Assembly (NCBI RefSeq): GCF_032362555.1
Contig: NC_083517.1
Span: 4,980,001 to 5,044,000 of the forward strand
Length of the DNA stretch: 64,000 bases
Direction: 5' to 3'
Source of the DNA: Amyelois transitella
Lineage: Eukaryota > Arthropoda > Insecta > Lepidoptera > Pyralidae
Positions 1-11,766 of this stretch are shown piece by piece. Numbering within the stretch: position 1 is the stretch's first letter; the number at the start of each line of letters is the position of its first letter. The position numbers and the translations under genes were made by a program. Under the pieces are notes generated by a model that saw only the letters and a program-made list of their open reading frames with translations, was not told the DNA's origin and did no database searches.

Positions 1-67
1 GTGCGGTAATTCTCACGTAAAAAGCTTTTTGGTTTTTTAGTCTACTTTCATTTCGACACCAACGCAG

Positions 68-130
68 CGGCTTCGATGGTCCAGTGGTTGGCGCGGGAGA
101 CTGAAGTTGGCGGTCCAACTTCGAACCCCA
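68..130 (+). repeat. tRNA-like SINE head (fragment)
   Basis: The stretch contains TGGTCCAGTGG, which fits a pol III box A, and ACTTCGAACCC about 40 bases later, which is close to box B (GGTTCGANNCC). A T-rich run follows. There is no complete tRNA cloverleaf, so a tRNA-derived SINE fragment is the likelier reading. Confidence 0.35.
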
Positions 131-426
131 AAAAACTATTTTTTTTTTCTCACTAGACTTTGCTCATGACTTCGTCCGCGTAAATTTCGAATATCTGCAT
201 CTCCATCGCTAATTCCATCATGAAGCCATACAGCTGAACGTGGACTTCCAGTCTTTCCGAAACTGTTGACTCTGCAAGGGTTTTTATATGTCAAGCTTGT
301 TAGGTACCATGTGTTGCAACATTAGAAAGGTACGTTATCCCAGATTGCAATAAGCATATATTTGTTTTGAAATTAATTATATTGCAGATAATCAATATTT
401 ATAAAGTTATCCGGGAAAAGGATTAG

Positions 427-668
427 TGCCGTGTGGTTCCGGGCACCCACAGAAAAAAATAGATACACGCCATCTCTTTCCCATGGATATCGTCAAAGGC
501 GACTAAGGTATCGGCTTATAAACTTGGGATTTCGTTTAGGCGCGCTAGCGACCTGACAGTATTTGAATCTCAATTTTACCAGTAAGCCTAACGTGGCCTT
601 TCAATCTTTTCAAGACTGTAGGCTAGGCTGGGATATAGACGTGATTATATACCTATGTATGTATTTAT
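427..668 (+). repeat. Interspersed repeat family A, copy 1
   Basis: The copy starts GTGCCGTGTGGTTCC and ends in a TATGTATG-type tail. Along its length it matches the other family A copies in this window (CCATGGATATCGT, GGCTTATAAACTTGGGAT, TTTGAATCTCAATT, CAAGACTGT, GGATATAGACGTGA). The short tetranucleotide tail and frequent 5' truncation across copies suggest a LINE 3' end or a LINE-mobilised SINE. It is moderately diverged. Confidence 0.75.
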
Positions 669-3284
669 TTTTTTCAAGACCGCAAATAAACATAACCATT
701 TCTTTATTTTACTATTCTAGATAAAAACAAACCTTTATTCCATATGATATATGGAATAAAAGTTTGAGACCATCAGACCAAGAGGCGAACCTGAGTGTTG
801 TTATCCGAAATGGAAAACAGTTAAGTATGTAGGTAACTACATACAAAGAAAGTTTATTACACCATTTTTAATATGTAAAAATAATTATTAGAGAATTTAC
901 AAAGAAAGGAGACAAACAATTTTACTATTAAATAGATTTATTGTAATTTAACAACAAAATTACAAACGATTTCTGCAGAGTGCGACATAAAACAAATCAT
1001 CTAATCCTAGATTTATCACAAAATTATCATAATTAGCGCATATTTATACCTAAAATCCTTAATTATCTCAACGATTTATGATCAAAACATAATAATAAAA
1101 AAATATAGATAAATCACTTGTACCGAAATTCTAAAGTTTATCATAGTTATAAAGTAAAGAATAAATAACACGTCTCCTACGTCAGGTCTGCTAGAAGTGA
1201 TTTCTTTAGAGAATGTAGAACCTAGGTATTTTTGTTTTTTGTGTTTATCATTCCCGATTTTTTCTGTGTACATAATTTGGTAAATAAATAGTTGGAATGT
1301 TAAACCAGAAAATATATTACTACCAGTGATTCGTCCGGAAACAAAGTTCGGCCATATGAAGTGAAGAAATGCCCGTTTTCCTTGTGGATCAACTCGTAGT
1401 TTCATAAAAAGTAATAGGTACATAAAAATGCACGTTTGATTTTTTCGCTTAAAATTAAAATGCCCTGATCTACTTCATCGATACAATTTAATGGTGTATT
1501 TTACACTACTGACCCGGTCTCGCATGTCTTGAATTTATAGATATATTAGTACATATTAGGCCACCCAATTCAGGCCAGTACCTACATATTAGAATTGTTC
1601 CGTTCATTATACGCGATGCGCATGCGCATTGAAATTCCTCATTAATTCCTCTTAAATTCTGAGGAAGCGATAGCGGAAGAGTCATTCTCAACAACCCTAG
1701 TTAAAATTAACATATTCATGTAGAACAAAATTCATAAAATAAAATAATAATACTTACAATCGGTAGAGCTATAATCAAGATGACAACCGATTGTTTTTAC
1801 AATATTCGACATACATCTTCTTTCCATGTCCATATTTCTAGCTTCTGCCACTAGGTCGGTAATATGACTTTATATGGTTAAAGTTATAGAACTTATAGGT
1901 ATGTAGGTACTTACATACCATTTTTTAGTAGACTTTGCACAGAGAAAAACGGCCATGCATGGGTGACACAATAATCACAGTCCTCCCTCATGTCGTATCA
2001 AGAAATAGGTATGTTAACTAACAAGTGAATAACACGTGCATTTGTCTACGTGGTTCACGTCGTGGGTTTACAGTTGACCTAGTAATCCTATTACCTTTAC
2101 TGTAATGTGATGATATCGTACGCAATATATTTATTTTCTTGTGATAATATATTCTATGTCTGACCATAGTCAGAAAATATATATTTATAACAGAAAATTC
2201 ACATATTATTGATATAACTAGATAAAAATTTATGTTTGTCAAATTTGTACATTGATTACTATACATTACTCTTTTACTAATAATTCAAGGCAATAGTACA
2301 ATTGCAGTCTAACAGAAAGCGTATTAGAGTTTTACAGACATTGTACTTGATGAATCTACAGTACAAACATGAATACTAATTCAATTCTTTAAAAATAATA
2401 ACCTGTGTTAATTTTTCTTCCCCCGTTCCCGTTTGTATACTTTTATTTCCTGTATTGGATTGGAGAGGAGTCCAAGGGCATATGAATGAGGTGTTATATG
2501 AAAAGATTTCCATCGGACTTCGACAACCTCGCAGTGGAGTCATTTTAGATGTGGTATTTGCCTTCCAGACTCAATAAGTCACCAAGATCTATAGCGGTTA
2601 GGGTACCCAGCAATTGTTGCAGAGGTAAGACGGGAGTCGTCGTGTGCAGATCTGACTTAATTTATCCAGGATAGTGGTAATAGGTGAACCCGTGCGGGCT
2701 CCTCTCCAAAGAGTTGAGGTCACAACAGAGAATAACACCAGGAAACCAGGAAAATGATTGTGCATGACCCAAAGTCAAAAACTATTCCATGTTGTATTTA
2801 AACACTACCTATTGGTATATTTATTGCAGGATTGAAACCCTAATGACTGTTATGTATAAATCAGTTTCATATATGACAAAGCTCAGCTATAGCTCAGAAA
2901 GCTCATTCTGCCATAGCTACTTGCACTATTCACAAACGTTGACAAGGCATAAGTCTTATGATCTCTTTCTATCTTAGAGGTAATCTCAGAGGTTAACCCT
3001 AGTGAAAAAGAGAAGCATTGAATTCTTTGTATATACATATATACTACATAAGGACCAAGCCAAGTGCTCATTGAAATGGCACCGCTGCTTTTGACCCAAA
3101 ACACTCCATTTAGTGCCAAAGTCATTTAGTCGAGAGTATATAAAAAAAACCATTAGTAATAGCAATGTTTTTGTATGGGCGTATACTTACTTTTGAAATC
3201 ATTGCAGAGAAGATAAGTCATGCCTTGTCATTGTTTGTTAATAAGCCCACAGAGCTACTTTACCGGTATTCTGTGAAGCCGGGT

Positions 3285-6200
3285 CTAACGTTCGCGCCTA
3301 GCGCGTTTAGCGCGTGCGGTGGGAGCGCAAGGGCTGTCGTCGTCGTCCCGCCGCTTGGCGGGGGCTTGCGGCCGCTGAAGCTGGCTCTGCGCCGTCAACT
3401 GCAGTTGAAGAGCGTGAGTGTTGAGTCTTTCAGCCAAAAGTAAAGGCTTCAGCGCAGCCATTTTATGACTGTAAAGTGTTACCCGAGGTCGACTATTCAC
3501 TGCAGCTGTCAACTGCTCCCTGACACTCATTTCAGTATTTTCAGAATTATTATTCCATTTCTCGTCAGAATTACCATCTTCAGATTTAACGCCTTCTTTG
3601 TGTTTCTCACTGGGTTCCTCAATGTCTGTATTACATATGATATTAACTTGAGCACGAACTTCTGCATCGAATTTGGAAATAGTGCTCACAAGAGGTTTTG
3701 CCCAACCAATGTGCAGTATTGGAGTTTGACTACCCTCTTCCCATTTACAAATTCCATCATAAAACCTATAAATAAAAGAAATGGACATCAATAAAGTGCA
3801 AAGGCTTAAACAATTAATTTACTTACAATGAATTATTCAAACCCAATTTTACTACACCTGAGTAATGATGCAAAACATTCTGGGTCCTTCAGTATAGATC
3901 TGGCTGAATGGCCTGAACTTTCAGCTTTCATTAGCTGAGGTATTAATTCATTTGCAATCTCGGAAAATTCTTTATATATTTCTTCATCATCACGTGAATA
4001 ATTATAACTGCAAATATATAAAAAAAATACATTAAATAAAATATAAGGGTCAGCGTCGCTGGCTGACTAGGCGTAGCAAGTGCACGGTGTCCAAATATTT
4101 TAAGTTAGTAATATCTTTATTGCACTGAAATTTACACAGTTACAAGAAATAGTACAAAGTTAGGAAAGATATAAATCACTTGCAGTGGCTACTTATCCCA
4201 TGAAGGGATCTCTTCCAGTCAAAGGCAATTTAGTTGGGTTTTGTATAATTTTTTTGGGATTGAGGTAGGTATTTAAAGAAATTGTTTTTATTAGCTCAAC
4301 TCAAAAGCAAATACTTACTGCCTTATAACATCACCAGCACAGGCCCATGCTTGGAAAGCTTCTTTGTACATCTTGTGGCGATGGTAATAGCCTCCTTGAA
4401 ATGTGTAAGGATAAACATGCCTGTCTTCATAATGAGTACGTGAAGACCGAATGGCCTGCGCATACAGGGCTGCTGAATCCGGCCGAGGCTGTCCACCCTG
4501 CAAGTTTCCTGTCTCGGGAGAATCTTTCTTGTCTTCTGAACAGTTTGATACTCTCATATACTCATCTAAGTCTCCAAGATTACCCAGGGCCATGGGATAT
4601 GCATCTAAATGTCCTGACAAATGTTAAAGAACTAAATTTACAAATATATCTTCAGGTGATTTTTTTTATTTTTTAATTACAGGGAAAGGTCGGAGTGGGA
4701 AGACCTAGACGAACATATCTTGATCAAATTAAGGACGTCCTGGTAAAGGGTCAGGTCAAAAGTACCCGAAACCGCCGAACCTGCATGAAGAGAGTTATGA
4801 ATGTGGATGATGCAAAGGAAGTATGTAGGGATCGTGGCAAGTGGAAGGAGGTAGTCTCTGCCTACGCCTCTGGGAAAGAGGCGTGATTTTATGTATGTAT
4901 GATTTTTTTTTTATCTTCCCATTGGTGGCGGTCAGTTGTTCTGAGGATCAGTCTTAAGGTTAAGACATCCAACCAAGAGGAGAAACTGTGATACAAGGGT
5001 TCAAATACCACTACAGTGAGAAAGTACTAATAAATCATTCCTGAGTGAGGTATATATATGTATAATTTTTATTGTGAGTGAACCTGCACATTCAGGCAAC
5101 TATATGTGTATGATAGGTACACTTACAAAGGTTATGGAGCTCAAACCATCAAATGGGAGGTAACTAGTGTAAAACCTGACAAACAATCCAGGATTGCAGT
5201 CATAGGCACTGCAAGACTACTTCTAAGATTTTAATGATGCTTTATTGCTAAATCACCTAACTTCTAATTCAAATTGATTTCATTAATACTGGCATAAGCA
5301 TAGAAAAATTATATACAACATAGGTTGTTCAAGGTGTACTGTACATGCCCAGTGAAACTAGATAAAAAAGTTCGTAAGAAAACCTTTGTCATACAGCATC
5401 CACAAGAGATTATATTGCATCAAAGCCACTTCATGGACATCTATAGTGGGTGTTAAGGTAGGATTTATTGAGGACACCAATGCTGCCAGCTCCATAATTC
5501 TGGTGCACACAACAGGTTTTCCAGCCACATATAACCAAGAACGAGCTGAAACACCATCGCCTACTGAACGGCCTCTTTTATCCTCATTGCCTTTACCATG
5601 CCAAGTAACCTAAAATAAACAATATATGGAAAAAAAAATGGAATCATAAACATTTCATATAAATCCTGAAGTAACTTTGTTTCTTTTTAATTATACGTAT
5701 TTTTAGAAAATTGTATAATTAAAATCTTAGGGCCTAGCATCACTTCCTAATAAAATTGTCTATATACATACATATATAAAGTTTGCTACTAACTTCTTTA
5801 AAAACATATAACTAATAAATTAACATTACTAAAAGAAACATAATTGGTTACCTCAGCAGTTTCAGTCTTATCTTTTCCAAAAACAACCCAAGCATGATCT
5901 TCAGACAAAGCTAAATGTACATCCCGTTTACCCAAAACTTGGCACCCTGCAGTGACAGCAAAGGCTACTCCAAAACAGTCCAGTTTATTTCCTGTCAAGA
6001 AACTGTAGATAGACTGCAGGTGTGCTCGATCCTTGTAATAACTACGAGTTAAAGAGTTCCACACCACATCGGCTACTCGCTTAACTAAGTCGCGGGTTGC
6101 GTATTCTCCATTCAGAAGCTTCGTATCAACTCCTCCTTTCATCAAAGATACAAAGCGCTCGTAAAGAGATTGCACGTCTTCCCACTCAACACATGGAAAC

Positions 6201-6409
6201 TTCATTTTTATAAATTTATTAGCAGATAAAGTAACATCTTTGTCACTATTCTTTGTATTTGTTAAGTTATTTTCAACTGCACCAATAATTATAGAAAACA
6301 ATGCTAAGTCGGGTTCCTTTTCATTACGCAGTTGATCATGAAATAGATCGCAAACTTTTTGTATACTATCAATGGGAAAGAAACGTTTACACTCAACTAT
6401 TCCCGACAT
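3285..6409 (-). CDS. Mnn1: Menin (multiple endocrine neoplasia 1 homologue)
   Basis: Menin is a nuclear scaffold that binds MLL/Trithorax-type H3K4 methyltransferase complexes and JunD in animals. Five coding exons on the minus strand can be joined in frame: 6409-5852, 5609-5384, 4613-4319, 4007-3858 and 3765-3285, all with GT...AG borders, giving 569 aa (human about 610-615). Recognised blocks include [20 protein letters not shown] and [16 protein letters not shown] in exon 1, [10 protein letters not shown] and SARSWLY opening exon 2, [18 protein letters not shown] in exon 3, [14 protein letters not shown] in exon 4, and [20 protein letters not shown] in exon 5. The C-terminus keeps [10 protein letters not shown] and a basic tail. 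The poorly conserved region before the tail is shorter than in vertebrates. Intron 2 holds an RTE-like LINE fragment. The start is the first ATG before the conserved FPIDSIQKV. Family assignment is firm; splice borders are read by eye. Confidence 0.95.
4682..4898 (+). repeat. LINE 3' end fragment (RTE-like), in menin intron 2
   Basis: The frame reads [20 protein letters not shown], then [20 protein letters not shown], and ends SGKEA-stop followed by a TATGTATG tail. Three further clear copies of the same tail occur in the window (25728-25899, 32664-32912, 58278-58663). Such protein tails (FGHVERM...RGRPRRTY) are known from the C-terminus of lepidopteran non-LTR retrotransposon ORF2; assignment to RTE is my inference. 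It lies antisense to menin and is not a menin exon. Confidence 0.75.
5085..5235. repeat. Decayed repeat D-like sequence in menin intron 2
   Basis: Scattered matches to the family D repeat of this window (GTAAAACCTGAC, AATCCAGGATTGCAGTCATAGG) lie between menin exons 2 and 3. No other feature was seen in this part of the intron. Confidence 0.3.
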
Positions 6410-6839
6410 ACTTATTTAACTTTATTCATTTCATTACTCAACTGTTTACCTATTAAATTTGTTGAACATGAGAACAATATTCACAAAAATAATAACAACA
6501 AATGTGTAATAAACATCCATCATCGCAATTCTGACGCGAACCGGCCGGTACATTACTTTTTTTTTTTTTTTACGGATATAGTTACAAAATATATTAATTT
6601 TATTGATTATTTATTATAAGTATTTATAATCAAGGTATAAGGTTATGTGAATTTATATGTAGTGTTTGTGTTTTAGTTTGTATTCATTAATATTTTAGTA
6701 TTATAAAACTATCAAAATAAACTTATTCGATTTTTCAATCTGTGTTCGATTCGACAAGCTTTAGGTATTGTAGCGGGTATTGGGTTAAGTTTAAAATTTG
6801 TTTTATAATTAATATTTAAAGTTTTTTATTATTTGTACA

Positions 6840-7040
6840 TTATGTCGTATTTAAGTTTCTGCTGAGTCCGGCCCCTAGAGTACGGTCTTGTCTCTTAATG
6901 GAAGACCCTCTAGCACCCGGCAATTTGAAATCGCGGAGTCTTCTCTGAATTTCGTTGCGTTTTTCTTCGATAGTTTTTTGTTTCTTTTCACATTTTTTCA
7001 TTCGATTATTTTTTATGTTAGAGAATTGTATAAATAGCAC
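6840..7040 (-). CDS. Possible small basic protein, unknown
   Basis: A 66-codon open frame (53 codons if the internal Met at 7001 is used) reads as a charged coiled segment (KKCEKKQKTIEEKRNEIQRR) followed by LRDFKLPGARGSSIKRQDRT and ends SRNLNTT. Composition and codon use look more protein-like than most random frames around it. It lies 430 bp upstream of menin's start, on the same strand. I recognise no family, see no clear upstream exon, and cannot exclude chance. It could be the last exon of a short gene. Confidence 0.28.
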   Translation of the reverse strand: MLFIQFSNIKNNRMKKCEKKQKTIEEKRNEIQRRLRDFKLPGARGSSIKRQDRTLGAGLSRNLNTT

Positions 7041-7299
7041 CCAATATATATTTATTTTGTTAATCGTTCTTTTCTTTACATAATTCGCAAGTTGCTATAG
7101 TATAAAATCTCCATGGATACTGGTCACTAGGATTCTAATATCTGTGGGTACAGCGCAGGTATGCTGCCTGCGTGATGCGCCCTCCCTACGGATCAAAATT
7201 TAATTTAGAATTTATTTTATTATTAAATAATCTAAGATAGAACTAAAGTTATGTTTTAGTTTGGCAATGTCAATGATAGTGACTGTCATTGTAGTTTAC

Positions 7300-7623
7300 A
7301 ACCCAATCTTTGGACAATGAAGAATGCCAAATTTGTTCAACTCAGAAATAACAATGATGTATCTGTCTCTTTCTCAAAACAGTGGTTTACAGAAGAAAAA
7401 ATACTTATACTCTTTTATCAGCACCCTCTTCATTGGCTTCGATGTAGTTTTGCTGCCGCTGACGCCATCGAACTTTCCCGCTTTGTTTACGTGTATGAAG
7501 TTGTCATCGTGATGTTTATACGTTTTCCCGTGGTTTTCGACTATGTACAAAGCTGTGCTAATATTAATCGAAAATAAACTATAAAGTGAAGTGCAAAAAT
7601 AGGCCGAATCTAACTTTTCACCG
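7300..7623 (+). other. Candidate 5' untranslated exon
   Basis: This stretch is less AT-rich than its surroundings and ends in a strong donor, CACCG followed by GTAAGT at 7624. The tail (AAGTGAAGTGCAAAAAT) resembles insect 5' leaders. An acceptor-like run (TTTTTCTCGTTTTAG) precedes the ATGs at 7861 and 7883. Together they suggest a plus-strand transcript whose first exon ends here; coding content in this exon is not supported. Confidence 0.35.
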
Positions 7624-7882
7624 GTAAGTGGTTAATATTTCGTAAAATTATTATAAGTGTATTTATAAAAAGGTGTTTTAAAACCTATTACTTTTAATCT
7701 TCTTAGTTGTGACTTTGAGAAACATGTAATATTCTCAATATTTCATTCACATCGATAACATAAACACGGGCGCTAGTGTCAAACATCATTGAACATAAAA
7801 TCATATTGATAAACTAGGGTCTAAGTTATGGTAAAGTATTTTTTCTCGTTTTAGTTTACCATGGATCGAATCGTGTCTAGAA

Positions 7883-8074
7883 ATGACTGGCATAGAAAAT
7901 ATCCGGCAAGGAAACATACATACCCATGTGTGCCACGGTTCTCCAGGCGTAACACCTTGCCTGACGGAAGATCTTCCGTTTGGTGGCGGTCGAGCCCGAA
8001 TCATCTCTCCCGCTACAGGCCTATTCAAGGGCCACGAAAGAGAAATCGACTTTGCAACAATCTTTTGGCAATAG
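7883..8074 (+). CDS. Candidate short coding exon, unknown product
   Basis: Frame of 63 codons from the ATG at 7883 (MTGIENIRQGNIHTHVCHGS, then GVTPCLTEDLPFGGGRARII, ending IDFATIFWQ-stop). Amino-acid composition is balanced and third codon positions vary, unlike the overlapping frame from the ATG at 7861, which is arginine-rich. A candidate acceptor lies just upstream (about 7855) and a candidate 5' exon ends at 7623. A donor inside this frame (for example after TTTG at about 7981) could join in phase to the exon at 8289, but that donor is weak. I do not recognise the product. Coding status is uncertain. Confidence 0.28.
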   Translation: MTGIENIRQGNIHTHVCHGSPGVTPCLTEDLPFGGGRARIISPATGLFKGHEREIDFATIFWQ

Positions 8075-8288
8075 CTTATCATTAAGTTTATATAATTTAG
8101 TCAAAACGAAATCTCGAAGATTCAAAAGAACATAAATACTACAAAGAAGACACGAACAATTTCTATTATTTATCTCTTAGTTATTGATATCATTCATCTC
8201 TTAACCCTTTAAACATGAATGTCATGTCATGGAGTAATCCCACATATATTTGATTTAAATTAGTAGAAAAAATAATCAATATTCCCAG

Positions 8289-8491
8289 TAAAATCCTATT
8301 TTGGGAACGTTGCCGGCAGCGACTATACAACTATTAAAGGAGTATTACACACTAAATCAGAAATAACCGATTGCTATTCATTTAAAGCCACAGAAAGGCA
8401 CATGAAGAAATTCAACAAAAATATGTATGATTTTAAAAATAATAATGAGTGTGAAAATATTGATGATGACGAAATTGAAACTGAAAAATAA
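8289..8491 (+). CDS. Candidate terminal coding exon, unknown product
   Basis: After an acceptor-like ATATTCCCAG the frame is open for 67 codons (KSYFGNVAGSDYTTIKGVLH, later CYSFKATERHMKKFNKNMYD) and ends in an acidic tail, ENIDDDEIETEK-stop. A long 3' untranslated AT-rich region follows. The composition is typical of a real protein end: mixed hydrophobic and charged residues, then an acidic C-terminus. It needs an upstream exon ending in phase 1; the stretch at 7860-8080 is the only nearby candidate. No family recognised. Confidence 0.32.
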
Positions 8492-8860
8492 TTTTACTTT
8501 GATTTTTGTTATTTTATTGTTGTAATTACAAATATTATGTCAATGTATGTCAGTTCTTGTAACTAAGAAAATTGTATATTAATAATAATTATATGAGCAA
8601 AATTATGAAATCTGCTTGTTTTACCTACCTACTGTTTTTTAAGGCGAGTTGTTGTTTTTTAGCTTTTTGGGGTTGGCAACACTGACTTTTATCTGTATTG
8701 AGTTTGTGGGTTGAATGATTTCGAATTTTCGTCTGTTTTCGAATTACGTCATGCCCATGGCCCAGAATACGAATACACCAAAAAAGGGAAATTTAATAAA
8801 TAATTGTGTTCATTCTTGATGCTATGTTTTTCTTAATATAAATAATCATGATAAAATCTC

Positions 8861-11349
8861 ATGTCTAAATTTACTGATATTGATAAAGTTGGCGAAAGCC
8901 TTCGTAACTTGATAGACAACAATCGATGTGGCATTTGGTACGCATTATTTTTTTTTAATTTAAACCCGAAATATATCTTTATAATGTGACGCTTAACGTA
9001 TGCAATTGCTAAATTGTCTTCGTCGTACTTATAGTATTAGCTAAGATAAATTTTTTGGAGTCAGTGTTAGTTGTTCTACACTTGGCACCTTATGGTATCA
9101 ATCAGCTCTTATTTTTCATATTACATAATTGACAGTTACTGTTGTATTATTGCTCTTCCCCTTGAAAGTGTAAACATGATCCATGTTTGAGTACATATAC
9201 TAATACTAAAACACTTTATTCAGTGACAAATTAGGTAGCGTCTATTGGAGATGTATTCATGGTCATATAGTATGTAACGAATGCTGTTCTAAAGAAGAAG
9301 GCTGCCTTACTTGTTTCACTATATTCAACTCACCAGTTGTCCACAATACTTGGGTGATTGACAAATTGCAATCAGATAAAGTTAAAAATGCACTCAACCT
9401 TTTGAATACATTCCAAGATGCTTTTAAAACTGATGGTAAGTTTCACTTATTTATTAAAATAATATTTAGAGGGAATATATAACGACAATATTAATAATCT
9501 GCTAAAACCACCAGCCTTAAAGTCATTAAATTACTGGACAAAAGAGATATTTATGCACATAGGTACTAATTTTTTTTGTAAACTTTGGTTTAATATTTTC
9601 ATTTATATCTTGATGATATTTTTCCAGTTTACAAAAGGCAGAGGCTGTCTGACCAATTGAAAGTTGAAAAAGAATTGTTCCCAGATTGTATACAAGCTCC
9701 AGTAAAATATAGTAATAAGAGAAAATCTCTAAAATCATCTTTTTTTGGGAAAAATAAGGAGAACAGTCAACAGCCTTTTTATCCTGGTGAACAGATATCT
9801 TCATTGAAGACAGTGAAAATGAAAAAGTCTAATTATGTTCAGCAGTGGTTAGAGAGCAATTCTACTAAATCTCGTAAACCATTTTCAAATATAAATGTCA
9901 ATAATCAGACATTTTCAAGTGGAGCTGTACAAGATGTAAGAAAAAAGAGTTCCATTAAGTCTATTGCAGTAAAAAACAAGTTTCTGAATGAGTCAAAACA
10001 ACTCACTAAAACTGATAAAAATCGAAAAGTTGGTGCTAATACGCATTCGGACAAAAATTTACAAAGTTTTTTTAAATCTTACAAAGAAAATGTGAATACT
10101 GAGTACACTGTTAAAGATTATTTGCGGCTAAAGAATACAAGCAAAGTTGGATGGAAGGATGATAGTGGTATTGTTATGGATGAAGAGTGTATCACCATAG
10201 AGGACACTCCGACTGAGATAATTGATAAAGATGAGCTAGCCTTGCGAGCTGTGCATGAAGCTGAAAAGAATGAACACTCAGACTATTCAACAAATGATAA
10301 TGTAGAGAGTAGATATACAAGTAAAATTAAAGATAAGATAAAGGTAGTGTATAAAAAACGGAGTTTACTTTATTTATCATGCCCTAATTGCAGTTCACAT
10401 GCTCAAAATCATAAAACTAGTAATATATCTATTGCAATTGAATATGGCTCTAGCAATGAAGCAAATGTTAATAAGAAATCAGTTGCTGTTCAAACAGACA
10501 TAAGTGAAATATTTGACACTATTACCTCTGTTGAACTAGATAAGAATAATGATGAACTCTTGACACAAAAAACCACTTCAGAGGAAGATTTCGTTCTTGG
10601 GAGTCAAGATGTTTTTATGGATGACTTGGAAATATTTAACGAAAATAAGAAAAATGATTTATCACAAAATACAAAAAAAATACAGGTTATAGATGAATCT
10701 GACACTGATGTTGAGTCAGAGCATTTGCAAGTAGCAGTTGAGGTTCACAGAGCATGTCTACCAAAGTGAGTGTTCTAGAAGATTTGTGAGCTTTTGAGTA
10801 TGTTCCTTTTATCATGAAGAAGAGTGTTCTCTTCATTTGTAATAAGCATCCCTACTTTCTGGCGGTAATCCCGAATACATCCCCATCTACGAGCCAGGAG
10901 TGCGCCTTTTGATCATAATCCTGGACTGGATTAGTCAGGTTTTTACACAAAGCGACTCCAGTATGACCTCCACAACCCTTGCAGAGGAAACTAACCCATA
11001 ATGGATCATGGTAAAAGCTTTACTATATGAATGTTCCTATTAATGGGAAAAAGATCTGAACAATGACCATTTCATATATGCATATAAATAAATAAAAAAA
11101 CATTCATTTAAATTGAAATCTTATATACATTTTTAATTTTAATGTCTCTTAATTGAAGTGTTTATTTATAGGGATTACGAAATTCTGTCGCAACTACCAT
11201 TATCCGAGATGATGAACAGGAAAAGGCGGGCGCAACGTGGAGCGACGCCCGGCAGCTCCGACTCGTCAGAAAAGGAGAATTTAGATCCCAATAGAATCAA
11301 AAGATCTAAATATACAAAAAAGGGTAAAAAGAAACCCAAAAAATCCTGA
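8861..11349 (+). CDS. RING-finger protein, BARD1-like N-terminus, no ankyrin/BRCT
   Basis: Four exons join in frame (8861-8937, 9224-9435, 9628-10765, 11172-11349; all GT...AG) to give 534 aa. Residues 23-56 form a complete C3HC4 RING: Cys23 and 26, Cys36, His38 or 40, Cys43 and 46, Cys53 and 56. A predicted helix precedes it (KVGESLRNLID) and another follows it (VIDKLQSDKVKNALNLL), the layout that BRCA1 and BARD1 use to form a RING heterodimer, and the spacing fits BARD1 best. The rest is low-complexity, lysine/serine/asparagine-rich, with an acidic middle and a very basic C-terminus (KYTKKGKKKPKKS) that could be a nuclear signal. No ankyrin repeats or BRCT domains are present, and a stop plus AT-rich 3' sequence follows. 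A short out-of-frame upstream ATG lies at 8848. Likely role: nuclear E3 ubiquitin ligase subunit; the BARD1 relation is inference. Confidence 0.75.
10850..11010 (-). repeat. Interspersed repeat family D copy in RING-gene intron 3
   Basis: In reverse orientation this matches family D landmarks (CCTCTGCAAGGGTTG, GTGTAAAAACCTGACTAA, TCCAGTCCAGGATTATGATC). It lies inside intron 3 of the RING-finger gene and shows several mismatches, so it is old. Confidence 0.45.
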
Positions 11350-11766
11350 GGGTTGATTTTTTTCAAATGTAATTCAATTAATTTATTGATAAGTAATAAG
11401 TACATTGTATTCTATTATAACCTATATGTCAAATTACACAGATATACAATTACAATTAACAATACATTAATAATATTTTAAAATTCGTCCACACTATTGC
11501 AACATCTCAAGCAATAATGTCCTGTTTTTCCTGTCCTGATATATTTGTTCCTGTTGCAGTACCTACCACTTTTGAACGGCGCAGAATACCGCAACCTACA
11601 TCCGAATCAAATATAATCAAAACTCAATAAAATAACGACCTTATTACAAGTACAATAAACTAAAAATCCACTGTCTCCTGGTATCTTGCCCATAAAAGTT
11701 TAGTTCGCGAGTTTAAATGACGCGCTCTAATAACTCGATAGGCTCAAATATTTTTGCGTCAAATAA
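11350..11766. other. 3' untranslated/intergenic AT-rich stretch
   Basis: This follows the RING-gene stop codon and runs to the left inverted repeat of the THAP element. It must hold the RING gene's 3' end; several AT-rich candidates exist and I cannot choose one. No other gene seen. Confidence 0.5.

Larger units (their letters stand above)
1..3284. other. Gene-free flank with old repeat fragments
   Basis: No convincing coding exon is visible on either strand. Open frames here are short, low in complexity and lack splice-supported extensions. The stretch holds a tRNA-like SINE head near 68-130, a family A repeat at 427-668, a shorter decayed family A piece near 230-290, and decayed family D-like sequence near 2460-2720. 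A 14-bp self-complementary run, ATGCGCATGCGCAT, lies near 1615. Downstream sequence beyond menin's stop codon (3285) must include menin's 3' untranslated region, but I cannot place its poly(A) site. Confidence 0.6.

Noticed and set aside
1082-1694. Minus-strand frames of 113 and 62 codons in the left flank
   Set aside because: Low-complexity, hydrophobic-rich translation of AT-rich DNA, no start or splice context, no family.
4695-4886. 63-codon frame inside menin as an extra exon or gene
   Set aside because: The same peptide recurs at other places with a TATG tail, so it is a LINE end. It is also on the opposite strand to menin.
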